Assembly: GCF_039533965.1 (NCBI RefSeq)
Contig: NZ_BAAAUN010000001.1
Coordinates: forward strand, 2,640,950 to 2,704,949
DNA length: 64,000 nt
Direction of reading: 5' to 3'
Source of the DNA: Microbacterium luteolum
GTDB lineage: Bacteria; Actinomycetota; Actinomycetes; Actinomycetales; Microbacteriaceae
A program made the translations under genes and the position numbers. Positions 35,801 to 44,061 of the stretch are shown piece by piece. The notes under the pieces are model-generated. The model was not told where the DNA came from. It was given only the letters and a program-made list of their open reading frames with translations, and did not search any database. Each line of letters opens with the position of its first letter. Position 1 is the stretch's first letter.

Positions 35801-36765
35801 CGGTTCACCTGGTCGGCGTCCCAGGTCAGGTCGGTGCCCTCCGGGATCTGCATCGCCTCGAGACGGTCGTCGGCGCAGATCTCGTGGATCAGGGCGTCTG
35901 GACCCGCCACGATCGTGGAGTCGAAGTCGATCTCGGACACCATCACCCACGAGCGATCCTCCGGCCAGAGGAGGCTGGGGCTCAGGGCCGCAGGCGGGAA
36001 GCCGTGCTCCTCGGCCGGCCGGTCCCGCCAGGGCACCTGCAGCACCCATCCGGGGTCGGCGAAGGTGCGCGGCGGTGCGGAGAACAGCACGTGGCCACGG
36101 TCGGGGAGCGCGAGACGCGGTCCCTCGGAGATCTCGCGCGACAGGATGCCGTCCTGCCAGGTGGGCTTGCGGAAGACGTTGTTGAACGGATCGTGCGTGC
36201 TGCGGTTCAGCATCGCCTGGTGGTTCGGATCGTCGGTGAAGGTGAGGAACGCCCGCGACGGCGCCTCGCCGAAGAAGCCCAGCAGGCCGCCGTAGCCCTC
36301 CCAGACCGCCGCGAATCCGGCATCCGGGGTGCTCGTGTGCGCGAGGAGGTGCGTCGCGATCGCCGAGAGCATCCCGGCGCCGAGCTCGCCCTCGACCGGC
36401 GCGCTGAACTCGCGCCCGTCGGGGGAGATGCGGGTACGCCAGTCCTCGTCGTCGGGGGTGCGGACGATCCGTCGCCATTGCGCGAAGGGATGCATCGTCG
36501 TGCCGAAAGCCGCGGCGGTCTCGGCCCACGTCGCGGGCTCGTCGACGAACTGCTCGCGGAGGCGCTGCTGCTCCGCCTCGGGCATGCTCTCCCACTCGGC
36601 GGGCGTCGGCACGGGGCGATCCGGCAGCGATCGCACGATCGCCGGGTGGAAGACCCGCGCATACGCGGGGAAGCCGTGCGGGACGACTCCGTGCATCGTC
36701 GCGTGGGCGTCGTCGAGGCGCTCGCGAAGCCACGCTCCGGCGCTCGTGTCTGCGATCCACTCCAT
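35797..36765 (-). CDS. conserved hypothetical cytoplasmic protein
   Basis: 322 aa, soluble and Trp-rich, with no signal or membrane segment. Segments such as HGFPAYARVFHPA, FAQWRRIVRTP and VWEGYGGLLGFF suggest a compact actinobacterial family, perhaps related to proteins annotated simply as hypothetical. No function can be given. ATG at 36765 follows TAGCGT by six bases, so it is probably leaderless. It forms an operon with the membrane protein downstream. Confidence 0.72.
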   Translation of the reverse strand: MEWIADTSAGAWLRERLDDAHATMHGVVPHGFPAYARVFHPAIVRSLPDRPVPTPAEWESMPEAEQQRLREQFVDEPATWAETAAAFGTTMHPFAQWRRIVRTPDDEDWRTRISPDGREFSAPVEGELGAGMLSAIATHLLAHTSTPDAGFAAVWEGYGGLLGFFGEAPSRAFLTFTDDPNHQAMLNRSTHDPFNNVFRKPTWQDGILSREISEGPRLALPDRGHVLFSAPPRTFADPGWVLQVPWRDRPAEEHGFPPAALSPSLLWPEDRSWVMVSEIDFDSTIVAGPDALIHEICADDRLEAMQIPEGTDLTWDADQVNR

Positions 36766-36771
36766 GCGACC

Positions 36772-36777
36772 ACGCTA
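36772..36777 (-). promoter_or_regulatory. -10 element for leaderless start at 36765
   Basis: Minus-strand TAGCGT, then six bases, then ATG. It is only 7 bp from the -10 element of the opposite strand (36785-36790), so the two promoters interlock. Confidence 0.5.
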
Positions 36778-36784
36778 CCGGCGT

Positions 36785-36790
36785 TACGGT
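36785..36790 (+). promoter_or_regulatory. -10 element before upstream ORF at 36798
   Basis: TACGGT, then seven bases, then GTG at 36798. Confidence 0.45.
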
Positions 36791-36797
36791 AAGAGGC

Positions 36798-36842
36798 GTG
36801 CTGCTGACAGTCCACGGTCTCGGGGGAGATCCCGCATGGTGA
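36798..36842 (+). CDS. leaderless 14-codon upstream ORF overlapping the next start
   Basis: GTG at 36798 encodes MLLTVHGLGGDPAW. Its TGA (36840-36842) lies just inside the downstream gene, whose ATG is at 36836. The SD-like GGGGGAGA for that ATG is within this ORF. The arrangement would couple translation of the membrane protein to it. The peptide resembles the start of an alpha/beta hydrolase (VHGLGG), so a decayed gene start is an alternative. Confidence 0.4.
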   Translation: MLLTVHGLGGDPAW

Positions 36843-37849
36843 ATCAGGTTCAGGTCGCTCCAAGCGAGCGGGTCTTCCGCCGGCATCCGATGCGCATCCT
36901 CCTCGGCGCGGTCCTGCTCGCGGCGGCGCTGTCGACCGCGGCGCTCTTCCTCCTTCCGCGGTTCCTGCCGCGGACGATGAACATCTCGACCAGGGGGACG
37001 GTCGTTCTCGTCGTGGCGATCGCCCTGACCGTGGCGGTCTTCGTCGGGGCGTTCTGGTTCCGGAACATCCGCGTCGTCGTGCGTCCCGACACCGTCGAGA
37101 TCGGACGAGCGGGAAGCCGTGAGACGTTCCCGCGGGCTTCGACCGTCTTCCGGTCGAAGGTCACCGAGCACCGCACGAACGGCCTGCCCAGCGGCACCAC
37201 GCGCGCGCTCGTCGTGTTCAGCGGCGACCGCGAGATCACGATCGAGCTGCCCGGGTTCACGAGAGCGACGTTCAGCGAGCTCATGGCCGAGCTCAACCCG
37301 ATCGCGCCGCCTCCCGTTGCAGACCCGGTCGAGGCCGCGCGAGCGCGGGCCCATCTCCCCACGACGTTCACGATCGACGCTGCCGGGGAGCGCCGACTGG
37401 CTGCGCGGCTCACGATCGGCGCGGTCGTGTTCTTCGCCGTCGCGCTCGGCTTCGGGCTCCTCGCCGCCGTGCCCGGCTTCCTCGAAGGCGAGTTCTCGGC
37501 GCTCGTGCTGATCGTGCCGATGGCTGCCGTCGCAGCGATCGGCTTCGCGATCGGCGCGGGGCAGCGCCGTCGCGTCGTGCGCGCGATCCCGGCGCACGTG
37601 ACGGTGAGTCCGCACGGCATCCGTCTCGACGACGTCGATCAGCCGTACGCGCAGCTCGCCCGCATCTGGATGACGCCGCCCGCGTATCCCGTCCGACGGA
37701 TCCGCTTCGAACGTGCGGGCGCCGCGCGCACCACGCACCTGCTCGCATCGTCGCGCGTCGCGATCACGCCCGACTACGCCGACCTCCTCGTCGCGGTGCG
37801 GGCGCAGACCGCGCACCTCCCCGGCCTCCTCTCGCTGGACCTCGAATGA
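36836..37849 (+). CDS. four-helix membrane protein of unknown function
   Basis: 337 aa. Two N-terminal helices (LLGAVLLAAALSTAALFLL, GTVVLVVAIALTVAVFVGAF) precede a PH-like beta domain (VRPDTVEIGRAGSRETFPRA, VVFSGDREITIELPG). Two more helices follow (TIGAVVFFAVALGFGLLAAV, SALVLIVPMAAVAAIGFAIG), then a second similar beta domain (VTVSPHGIRLDDVDQPYAQL). The duplicated layout suggests tandem membrane-PH modules. ATG at 36836 has GGGGGAGA. It overlaps the acetyltransferase by 4 bp. Confidence 0.7.
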   Translation: MVNQVQVAPSERVFRRHPMRILLGAVLLAAALSTAALFLLPRFLPRTMNISTRGTVVLVVAIALTVAVFVGAFWFRNIRVVVRPDTVEIGRAGSRETFPRASTVFRSKVTEHRTNGLPSGTTRALVVFSGDREITIELPGFTRATFSELMAELNPIAPPPVADPVEAARARAHLPTTFTIDAAGERRLAARLTIGAVVFFAVALGFGLLAAVPGFLEGEFSALVLIVPMAAVAAIGFAIGAGQRRRVVRAIPAHVTVSPHGIRLDDVDQPYAQLARIWMTPPAYPVRRIRFERAGAARTTHLLASSRVAITPDYADLLVAVRAQTAHLPGLLSLDLE

Positions 37850-38442
37850 TGGCGAAGGCAGAACGGGGACTCGCGCCCGCGTATCCGATTCGCACCGAGC
37901 GGCTGCTGCTGCGACCGATCGCGCCCCGCGATGCCCCGGCCATGCACGTGTACAAGTCGGATCCGGATGCCGTGCGCTACGTGCCGTACGCACCACTGTC
38001 GCTCGCCGAGGTCGAAGAGCGCATCGAAACCACCTGGTCGCGCACACGTTTCGACGAACCGGGTGGCGGTATCTGCCTGGCCGTCGAGGACCGGGAGACC
38101 GGGGCCCTGCTCGGCGACGTCGTGCTGTTCTGGCACAGCGAGAGGGATCGCGCGGGAGAGGTCGGCTACATCTTCGACCCGGCGTTCGCCGGACGCGGAT
38201 ACGCCACCGAAGCGGTCGGCGCGCTGCTCGAGCTGGGGTTCGACGGACTGGGGCTGCACCGTATCGCGGCGCGGATCGACGACCGGAACACGTCATCGGC
38301 CCGCGTCGTCGAGCGCCTCGGGTTCCGACGCGAGGCCCGGCTCGTCGAGAGCGAGTGGTTCAAGGACGAATGGACCACGATGCTGGTGTACGCGCTGCTC
38401 GAGGACGAGTGGCGGGGGAGGACCGGCGCGGCCTCGGCCTGA
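37846..38442 (+). CDS. GNAT family N-acetyltransferase (RimJ/RimL type)
   Basis: 198 aa. It starts with the family pattern IRTERLLLRPIAPRDA. The acetyl-CoA-binding segment VGYIFDPAFAGRGYATEAVGALLELGFDGLGLHRIAARID and the ending NTSSARVVERLGFRREA are typical of RimJ/RimL-like enzymes acting on protein N-termini or small molecules. It is translationally coupled to the preceding membrane protein (ATGA). Confidence 0.92.
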   Translation: MMAKAERGLAPAYPIRTERLLLRPIAPRDAPAMHVYKSDPDAVRYVPYAPLSLAEVEERIETTWSRTRFDEPGGGICLAVEDRETGALLGDVVLFWHSERDRAGEVGYIFDPAFAGRGYATEAVGALLELGFDGLGLHRIAARIDDRNTSSARVVERLGFRREARLVESEWFKDEWTTMLVYALLEDEWRGRTGAASA

Positions 38443-38452
38443 CGGCATCCCC

Positions 38453-38458
38453 CATAAT
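38453..38458 (+). promoter_or_regulatory. -10 element for leaderless start at 38465
   Basis: CATAAT, close to TATAAT, then six bases, then GTG at 38465. Confidence 0.55.
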
Positions 38459-38464
38459 CGAGGG

Positions 38465-38821
38465 GTGACTGCCACTGCGACGCTCCCTTCCCTCGACGGC
38501 CGCCGATTCCGGATGGTGTCGTCGACGACCTCGACCGTCGACCCCGATGCGCCGAGCGTGTTCGAGTACTTCGAACGCGACGGAGCGATCTGGGGCGGGT
38601 ACGAGGGCGACACGGTCACGTTCGGCAAGTTCGTCGGCACCCGCACGGGCGACACGATCTGGGTGTCGTTCGTGCACGTCCTCGTCGCGGACGGCAGCGT
38701 CGTGACGGGCGACGGCGAGAGCGAGCTGGAACTCACCGACGACGGACGCATCCGCCTGGTCGAGCACTACGAGATGCACGGGCTCCCGCAGCTCAGCGTG
38801 GTCGAGGAGATCCCCGCCTGA
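38465..38821 (+). CDS. hypothetical beta-rich small protein
   Basis: 118 aa from a leaderless GTG. The sequence (YFERDGAIWGGYEGDTVTFG, FVGTRTGDTIWVSFVHVLV, ELELTDDGRIRLVEHYEMHG) predicts a small up-and-down beta barrel. It resembles short proteins in Actinobacteria and Firmicutes thought to bind small ligands. No confident family. Confidence 0.65.
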   Translation: MTATATLPSLDGRRFRMVSSTTSTVDPDAPSVFEYFERDGAIWGGYEGDTVTFGKFVGTRTGDTIWVSFVHVLVADGSVVTGDGESELELTDDGRIRLVEHYEMHGLPQLSVVEEIPA

Positions 38822-38824
38822 CAC

Positions 38825-38895
38825 GTTTCGTCTCGCTGGCGCTCGCTCAACGACCGGTCGTTGAGTGAGGGAGCGTCAGCGAGCGAGACGAAGCG
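38825..38895. repeat. long imperfect palindrome between convergent genes
   Basis: CTCAACGACC / GGTCGTTGAG form a perfect 20-bp centre (38846-38865). Flanks TTTCGTCTCGCT and AGCGAGACGAAG extend the stem. It shares about 31 bp with 850-880. It is placed as a bidirectional terminator between the convergent 38465 and 38898 genes. Confidence 0.7.
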
Positions 38896-38897
38896 CC

Positions 38898-39488
38898 TCA
38901 GCGCGGCGGGAGGGTGTCGCGGCCGGGTGAGGCCGGGGTCCATCGCGTCATGCCGAGCGGCGCGCTGACCCCGCTGCGCTCCGGCAGGTCGGCGGGCAGC
39001 AGATACGGGCGCCGGATCACCTCGTCGAGCACGACGACGCTGACGACCGTCCGCACCTCGGGCAGCTGCGCGATCACCCCGGTGGAGAACTCGTGCACAC
39101 CGCTGACGTCGACGGCCCGGATCAGCAGCATCGCGTCGTGCTCGCCTGTCGTGATGGCGCACCACTCCACGTCGGGCATCTCGAGCACGCGGTCGCGGAA
39201 CGATGCCCAGGCCTGCGGGAGCACCGTGACGAACACGAGGGCGCCGATCGAGAGCCCGGCCTTGGCCTGATCGACTCTGGCGCTGAAGCCCGTGATGACC
39301 CCGTCGTGCACGAGCGACTCGACCCGTGTGTAGGCATTCGCCCTCGAGATGCCCACCTTGTCGGCGAGTGCGGCGATCGAGACGCGACCGTTATCACGGA
39401 GCACATCGAGGATTCTGTACGCGGTCTCGTCCAATGGGGCGGCACTTCGTCCAGAATGCTTCGACTGTTCCGCATCCTTGCTGGACAT
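38898..39488 (-). CDS. Lrp/AsnC family transcriptional regulator
   Basis: 196 aa. The N-terminal HTH reads LDETAYRILDVLRDNGRVSIAALADKVGISRANAYTRVE. The RAM ligand-binding domain follows (GVHEFSTGVIAQLPEVRTVVSVVVLDEV). There is a 35-residue C-terminal extension rich in Pro. ATG at 39488 is chosen for its GAGGAG. It is divergent from the peptide transporter and probably controls it and itself through TGGACA sites in the gap. Confidence 0.9.
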   Translation of the reverse strand: MSSKDAEQSKHSGRSAAPLDETAYRILDVLRDNGRVSIAALADKVGISRANAYTRVESLVHDGVITGFSARVDQAKAGLSIGALVFVTVLPQAWASFRDRVLEMPDVEWCAITTGEHDAMLLIRAVDVSGVHEFSTGVIAQLPEVRTVVSVVVLDEVIRRPYLLPADLPERSGVSAPLGMTRWTPASPGRDTLPPR

Positions 39489-39550
39489 ATTGCTCCTCAC
39501 GCACGACGTTCTGGACAGAGCGTGTCAATGTGACGCACCCTTGCTGGACA
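39482..39550. promoter_or_regulatory. three TGGACA sites between the Lrp regulator and the transporter
   Basis: TGGACA occurs at 39482, 39512 and 39545, about three helical turns apart, within TTGCTGGACA or TTCTGGACA contexts. An inverted CGTCCAGAA lies at 39448. A separate palindrome TCGCAT-n3-ATGCGA lies at 39556-39570. Phased degenerate sites are typical of Lrp-family autoregulation. Confidence 0.5.
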
Positions 39551-39639
39551 CATCGTCGCATATGATGCGAATCTGATCACCGGTCGTCCACATCTGGGTC
39601 GGCCACACCCGAATGTACTCCTCGCCTCTGGAGGCTCTC

Positions 39640-41226
39640 ATGTCGTCACGTCGCAGCACGTCAGTCATCGCGATCGGAGCCGTCGCGCTCCTCGCGCTCG
39701 CCGGTTGCTCCGGAGGCAACTCCGCCAACAACGGCGACCAGTCCTCGGGCTCGGATTCGCTCGTCATCGACACCGCTTTCTCGATCGAGACGGCCGACCC
39801 GGGTCACACCTACGACCCGACCGGCAACATGATCGCGAAGGCCCTGTACGAGACCCTCGTCGACTTCGAGGGCTCCGACGTCTCGACCCCCGTTCCCGGT
39901 CTCGCCTCGTGGGAGCAGAACGAGGCCGCGACCGAGTTCACCTTCACGCTCGAAGGCGACCGCGTCTTCTCCGACGGTTCGCCGATCGAGGCGAAGGACG
40001 TCGTCTTCACGCTGCAGCGCATCCAGGGCATGACCGAGGCCAAGCCGAACTTCCTGCTCGGCGGCCTGACCATCACCGAGGTCGACGACAAGACGATCTC
40101 GTTCGTCTCCGAGACCCCGCTCCTGCAGCTGCCGGCGATCCTCGCGAACCCGGCGCTCGGCATCGTCAACTCCGACGTCGTGATCGAGAACGGCGGTACG
40201 ACCGACGGCGCCGACACGGCGCAGGGCTTCCTCGACGGCGAGTCCGCCGGATCCGGTCCGTTCGTGCTCGACACCCTCGACCTCAGCTCGCAGGTCGTGC
40301 TGACGAAGAACGACGAGTACAACGGCGACGAGGAGTCCGCATACAAGCGCGTCGTCGTCCGCAACGTCTCGGAGAGCGCCACGCAGCTCGCCAACCTCAA
40401 GGGCGGCGACTCGATGGTCGCGATGGACCTGAACGGCGACCAGGTCGCCGGTCTCGGCGACGACCTCACGGTCGAGTCCGTTCCGTCGGGCCAGACGATC
40501 TTCCTGCTGCTCAACCAGTCGGATGCCGTCGCCGGCGAGCTCGCGAACGTGAAGATCGCCGAGGCGATCCGGTACTCGCTCGACTACGACGCCCTGCTCG
40601 AGCTGGCGGGTGCCGGCGCGGTCCAGGCGACCGGCGTCATCCCGCCCGGGTTCGAGGGCGCCCTCGACTCCGGTGTGAAGCCGGATCCGGAGAAGGCCAA
40701 GGCGGCACTCGCCGAGGCCGGCTACACGGGTCAGACCCTGAAGCTGCAGTTCCCGAACGACTACCCGGTCGGCGGCGTGGAGTTCACCCCGCTCGCTGAG
40801 CGCATCCAGGCGCAGCTCGAAGAGGCCGGCATCACGGTCGAACTCGCTCCCGCACCGTTCGCCACCGAGCTCGACGCCTACGTCAACGGCACCGAGGGCT
40901 TCGGTCTCTGGTTCTGGGGTCCGGACTACGCGGACTCCGCGAACTTCCTCCCCTTCGCCCCGGGCCTGAAGGTCGGCCTGCGCGCCGGCTGGTCCGCCGA
41001 CGCCAACCCGGAGATCGCCGGGATCGCCGCTGGTGCAGCCAGCGCGACGGATGAGGCCGTGCGTGCCGACGCCTTCACCTCGTTCGCCGAGGCCATGCAG
41101 GCCGAGGGCCCGTTCGTGCCGCTGATCGTCCCTGGCCGCAACATCGCGACCGCGGGCGACGTGGCCGGCGCCGTGTACAACTCCGTCTGGGAGATGGACA
41201 TCGCCGAGATCACCCCGGCCGGCTGA
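39640..41226 (+). CDS. peptide/nickel ABC transporter substrate-binding lipoprotein (SBP family 5)
   Basis: 528 aa. The lipobox ALAGC (near residues 20-24) anchors it outside the membrane. The family 5 signature region begins YDPTGNMIAKALYETLVDFEG, and later FLLLNQSDAVAGELANVKIAEAIRYSLDY is typical of DppA-like proteins. It delivers peptides or similar solutes to the two permeases encoded next. ATG at 39640 has GGAGG upstream. Confidence 0.93.
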   Translation: MSSRRSTSVIAIGAVALLALAGCSGGNSANNGDQSSGSDSLVIDTAFSIETADPGHTYDPTGNMIAKALYETLVDFEGSDVSTPVPGLASWEQNEAATEFTFTLEGDRVFSDGSPIEAKDVVFTLQRIQGMTEAKPNFLLGGLTITEVDDKTISFVSETPLLQLPAILANPALGIVNSDVVIENGGTTDGADTAQGFLDGESAGSGPFVLDTLDLSSQVVLTKNDEYNGDEESAYKRVVVRNVSESATQLANLKGGDSMVAMDLNGDQVAGLGDDLTVESVPSGQTIFLLLNQSDAVAGELANVKIAEAIRYSLDYDALLELAGAGAVQATGVIPPGFEGALDSGVKPDPEKAKAALAEAGYTGQTLKLQFPNDYPVGGVEFTPLAERIQAQLEEAGITVELAPAPFATELDAYVNGTEGFGLWFWGPDYADSANFLPFAPGLKVGLRAGWSADANPEIAGIAAGAASATDEAVRADAFTSFAEAMQAEGPFVPLIVPGRNIATAGDVAGAVYNSVWEMDIAEITPAG

Positions 41227-41237
41227 GCGGAATCCCC

Positions 41238-42299
41238 ATGACGACGGTGGCGGTGCAGAGGCAGGCGCAGCGGCGCAGATCGCCTCTGGTCGGGTACCTG
41301 CTGCGGCGGGCCGGAACCTCCCTGCTCCTGTTGGTGGGCGTGACGATCGTCACGTTCGCGCTCACCAACCTGGTGCCGGGAGATCCGGTCTCGGCGGCCC
41401 TCGGTGAGGGCGCGTCGCAGAACCCCGCGACCCGTGAGGCGTTCATCCGCGCGAACGGCCTCGACCAGCCCCTGTTCGTGCAGTACTTCATCTATATGGG
41501 GAACCTGTTCCGCGGGGACCTCGGCACGTCGCTGGTGACCGGTCGCCCGGTCACCAGCGACCTCGCCACCGCGGTGCCCGCGACGATCGAGATCGCGATC
41601 GGCGCGATCATCCTCAGCCTCGCGGTCAGCATCGTGCTCGGCACCCTCGCCGCCTACCGCCGCGGCCTCGTCACCGATCAGGTCATCCGCGTCGTGACGC
41701 TGATCGGCCTGAGCGTTCCGACCTTCTGGCTGGCGCTCGTCAGCTTCTACGTGTTCTTCCTGGAGCTGCGCATCGCGCCGGGGTCCGGGCGCATCTCGCC
41801 TTCGATCACCCCGCCGCCGCGGATCACGGGCCTCTACACGGTCGACTACCTGCTGAACGGCGACGGCGTCGGCTTCTTCGACGCGCTCGCGCACCTGGCC
41901 CTGCCGGTGCTGGTGCTGTCGCTCGTGACGATCGGCCTGCTGACCCGCTTCATCCGCACCTCGGTGCTCGAGGTGCTGGGCAGCGACTACGTGCGCGCGG
42001 CGCGGGCCAAGGGGCTTCCGGCCATGCGGGTCATCCTGGACTACGTGCTCCGCGGCGCCTCGCTGCCGATCCTCACGATCGTCGGCGTCGCGTTCGGCTC
42101 GCTGCTCTCCGGCACCGTGCTCGTCGAGTCGGTGTTCGCCTGGCCGGGCCTCGGCACCTACGCCTACAACTCGGCCGCCAACCTCGACCTTCCCGGCATC
42201 ATGGGCGTCGGTCTCGTGGTCGGCGTCATCTACCTCCTCATCAACTTCGTCGTCGACCTGCTCTACGGCGTCCTCGACCCGAGAGTGAGGATCGCATGA
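41238..42299 (+). CDS. ABC transporter permease, DppB type
   Basis: 353 aa. It shows the DppB/OppB layout: an N-terminal helix (LLRRAGTSLLLLVGVTIVTFAL), a periplasmic loop with NLVPGDPV, then the permease core with the EAA loop DYVRAARAKGLPAMRVILDYVLRGA. The transported solute is inferred only from the family. It overlaps the next permease by 4 bp. Confidence 0.94.
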   Translation: MTTVAVQRQAQRRRSPLVGYLLRRAGTSLLLLVGVTIVTFALTNLVPGDPVSAALGEGASQNPATREAFIRANGLDQPLFVQYFIYMGNLFRGDLGTSLVTGRPVTSDLATAVPATIEIAIGAIILSLAVSIVLGTLAAYRRGLVTDQVIRVVTLIGLSVPTFWLALVSFYVFFLELRIAPGSGRISPSITPPPRITGLYTVDYLLNGDGVGFFDALAHLALPVLVLSLVTIGLLTRFIRTSVLEVLGSDYVRAARAKGLPAMRVILDYVLRGASLPILTIVGVAFGSLLSGTVLVESVFAWPGLGTYAYNSAANLDLPGIMGVGLVVGVIYLLINFVVDLLYGVLDPRVRIA

Positions 42300-43204
42300 G
42301 CCGCATCGCCGCAGCCACCCCGGCCGGACGCTTCCGCTTCCGCTGGCCGCGCGCCTGGCGCACGCCGCTCGGCATCATCGGCACGGTCATCGCGGGCGCC
42401 TGGATCATCGTCGCGTTCACGGCGCAGTGGTGGGTGCCCTTCGGTCCCAACGCCCAGGTGCTCCCACGACTGCAGCCGCCGGGCGTCGACACCCTCCTCG
42501 GCACCGACGGCAACGGCCGCGACATCTTCTCCCGCCTGATGACGGGTGCGACGGTGAGCCTGCCGCTCGCCCTCATGCTCGTGATCGCAGCCATGATCAT
42601 CGGCACCGTGATCGGCGCGCTCGCCGGATACTTCGGCGGATGGCTCGACGAGACCCTCATGCGCATCACCGACCTGTTCATGGCGTTCCCGACCGTCATC
42701 CTCGCGATGGTGGTCGCGGCATCGCTCGGCCCGTCGCTGTTCAACGCGGTGATCGCAGCGATCGTCGTGTCATGGCCGCAGTACTCGCGCGTCACGCGCA
42801 GCATCGTGCTGAGCCTGCGCGGTCAGAACTACGTGATCGCCGGACGCCTTCTCGGCCATTCGCCCGTGCGCACCCTGTTCGTCGACATCCTGCCGAACAT
42901 CGCCGGCCCCGTCCTGGTGCTCGCGACGCTCGACATCGGCGCGGCGATCCTCCTCCTCTCCGGACTCTCCTTCCTCGGTCTCGGCGCCCAGCCGCCGACC
43001 GCCGAGTGGGGTTCGATGATCTCCGGGGCGATGCAGAACTTCGACGCCTGGTGGCTCGGCGTCTTCCCGGGTCTCGCGATCCTCACGGTCGTGCTGGCGT
43101 TCAACTTCCTCGGAGACGCCATGCGCGACGTGCTCGACCCGACGGCCGAGGTCGTGCACGAGAAGCAGGGCGAGCACAAGGCCTCTGCGGGGGTGACCGC
43201 GTGA
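42296..43204 (+). CDS. ABC transporter permease, DppC type
   Basis: 302 aa. The DppC/OppC signature LLGTDGNGRDIFSRLMTGA follows the first helix. The EAA loop is NYVIAGRLLGHSPVRTLFVDILPNI. It pairs with the DppB-type permease to form the membrane channel. ATGA overlap with the gene before and GTGA with the ATPase after show a single operon. Confidence 0.94.
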   Translation: MSRIAAATPAGRFRFRWPRAWRTPLGIIGTVIAGAWIIVAFTAQWWVPFGPNAQVLPRLQPPGVDTLLGTDGNGRDIFSRLMTGATVSLPLALMLVIAAMIIGTVIGALAGYFGGWLDETLMRITDLFMAFPTVILAMVVAASLGPSLFNAVIAAIVVSWPQYSRVTRSIVLSLRGQNYVIAGRLLGHSPVRTLFVDILPNIAGPVLVLATLDIGAAILLLSGLSFLGLGAQPPTAEWGSMISGAMQNFDAWWLGVFPGLAILTVVLAFNFLGDAMRDVLDPTAEVVHEKQGEHKASAGVTA

Positions 43205-44061
43205 ACGCCCGCACCGCCGAGCCCCGCACCGTCGAGGCGCGGAACGCGACGCTCAGCATCCGCGATCTCACGATCGACATCGGTCGTCCGCTCGTGCGCG
43301 GCGTCTCGCTCGAACTGCTTCCCGGTCGCATCCACGGTCTCGCCGGAGAATCGGGATCGGGCAAGACGCTGACCTCGCTCGCCGTGCTCGGGCTCCTGCC
43401 GCGACAGGCCCGCACCGGCGGATCGATCTCGCTGGCGGGAGAGGAGCTCATCGGCCTCGGCCGCCGCGCCCTCAACCGGGTGCGCGGAAAGCGGATCGCG
43501 ATGATCTTCCAGGACCCCTCGGCGTCGTTGCACCCGCAGCTGCCGGTCGGTCGCCAGCTCACGGATCACATGCGCGTGCACCTCGGCCTCAAGGGGGCGG
43601 CAGCCCGTGCACGGGCGATCGAGCTGCTCCAGACCGTGCAGGTGCCGAATCCTGCGGAGGCGCTCAAGCGGTACCCGCACCAGTTCTCCGGCGGCCAGCG
43701 CCAGCGCATCGCGATCGCCTGCGCCCTGGCGTGCGACCCCGAGGTGCTGCTGGCGGACGAGCCGACCACCGCGCTCGACGTCACCGTGCAGGCCGGCATC
43801 CTGCAGCTGCTGCGCGACCTCGCGATCGAGCGGAATCTCGCGGTGCTGCTGGTCACCCACGACCTCGGGGTGATGAGCGCGATCGCCGACGAAGTCGCCG
43901 TGATGAAGGACGGACTGATCGTCGAGCGGGCCGACCGCGAGACGCTGTTCCGCGATCCGCAGCACGAGTACACGCGCACGCTGCTCGCGGCTCTTCCCGG
44001 CTCGAAGATCGCGGATGCTGCGCCGGCGGATGCCGCGGACGAGGGGGATGCAGATGAGTGA
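43201..44061 (+). CDS. ABC transporter ATP-binding protein, DppD type
   Basis: 286 aa. Walker A GESGSGKT, Q-loop MIFQDPSASLHP, signature FSGGQRQRIAIA, Walker B VLLADEPTTALD and H-loop LVTHD are all intact. The C-terminus includes HEYTRTLLAALPG, the oligopeptide transporter motif, but is short. GTG at 43201 overlaps the dppC-type stop by 4 bp. Confidence 0.94.
   Translation: MNARTAEPRTVEARNATLSIRDLTIDIGRPLVRGVSLELLPGRIHGLAGESGSGKTLTSLAVLGLLPRQARTGGSISLAGEELIGLGRRALNRVRGKRIAMIFQDPSASLHPQLPVGRQLTDHMRVHLGLKGAAARARAIELLQTVQVPNPAEALKRYPHQFSGGQRQRIAIACALACDPEVLLADEPTTALDVTVQAGILQLLRDLAIERNLAVLLVTHDLGVMSAIADEVAVMKDGLIVERADRETLFRDPQHEYTRTLLAALPGSKIADAAPADAADEGDADE

Noticed and set aside
34679..38296. 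A 1205-codon minus frame over several genes
   Set aside because: Only 34679-35800 has protein-like composition. The rest is antisense to well-supported genes.
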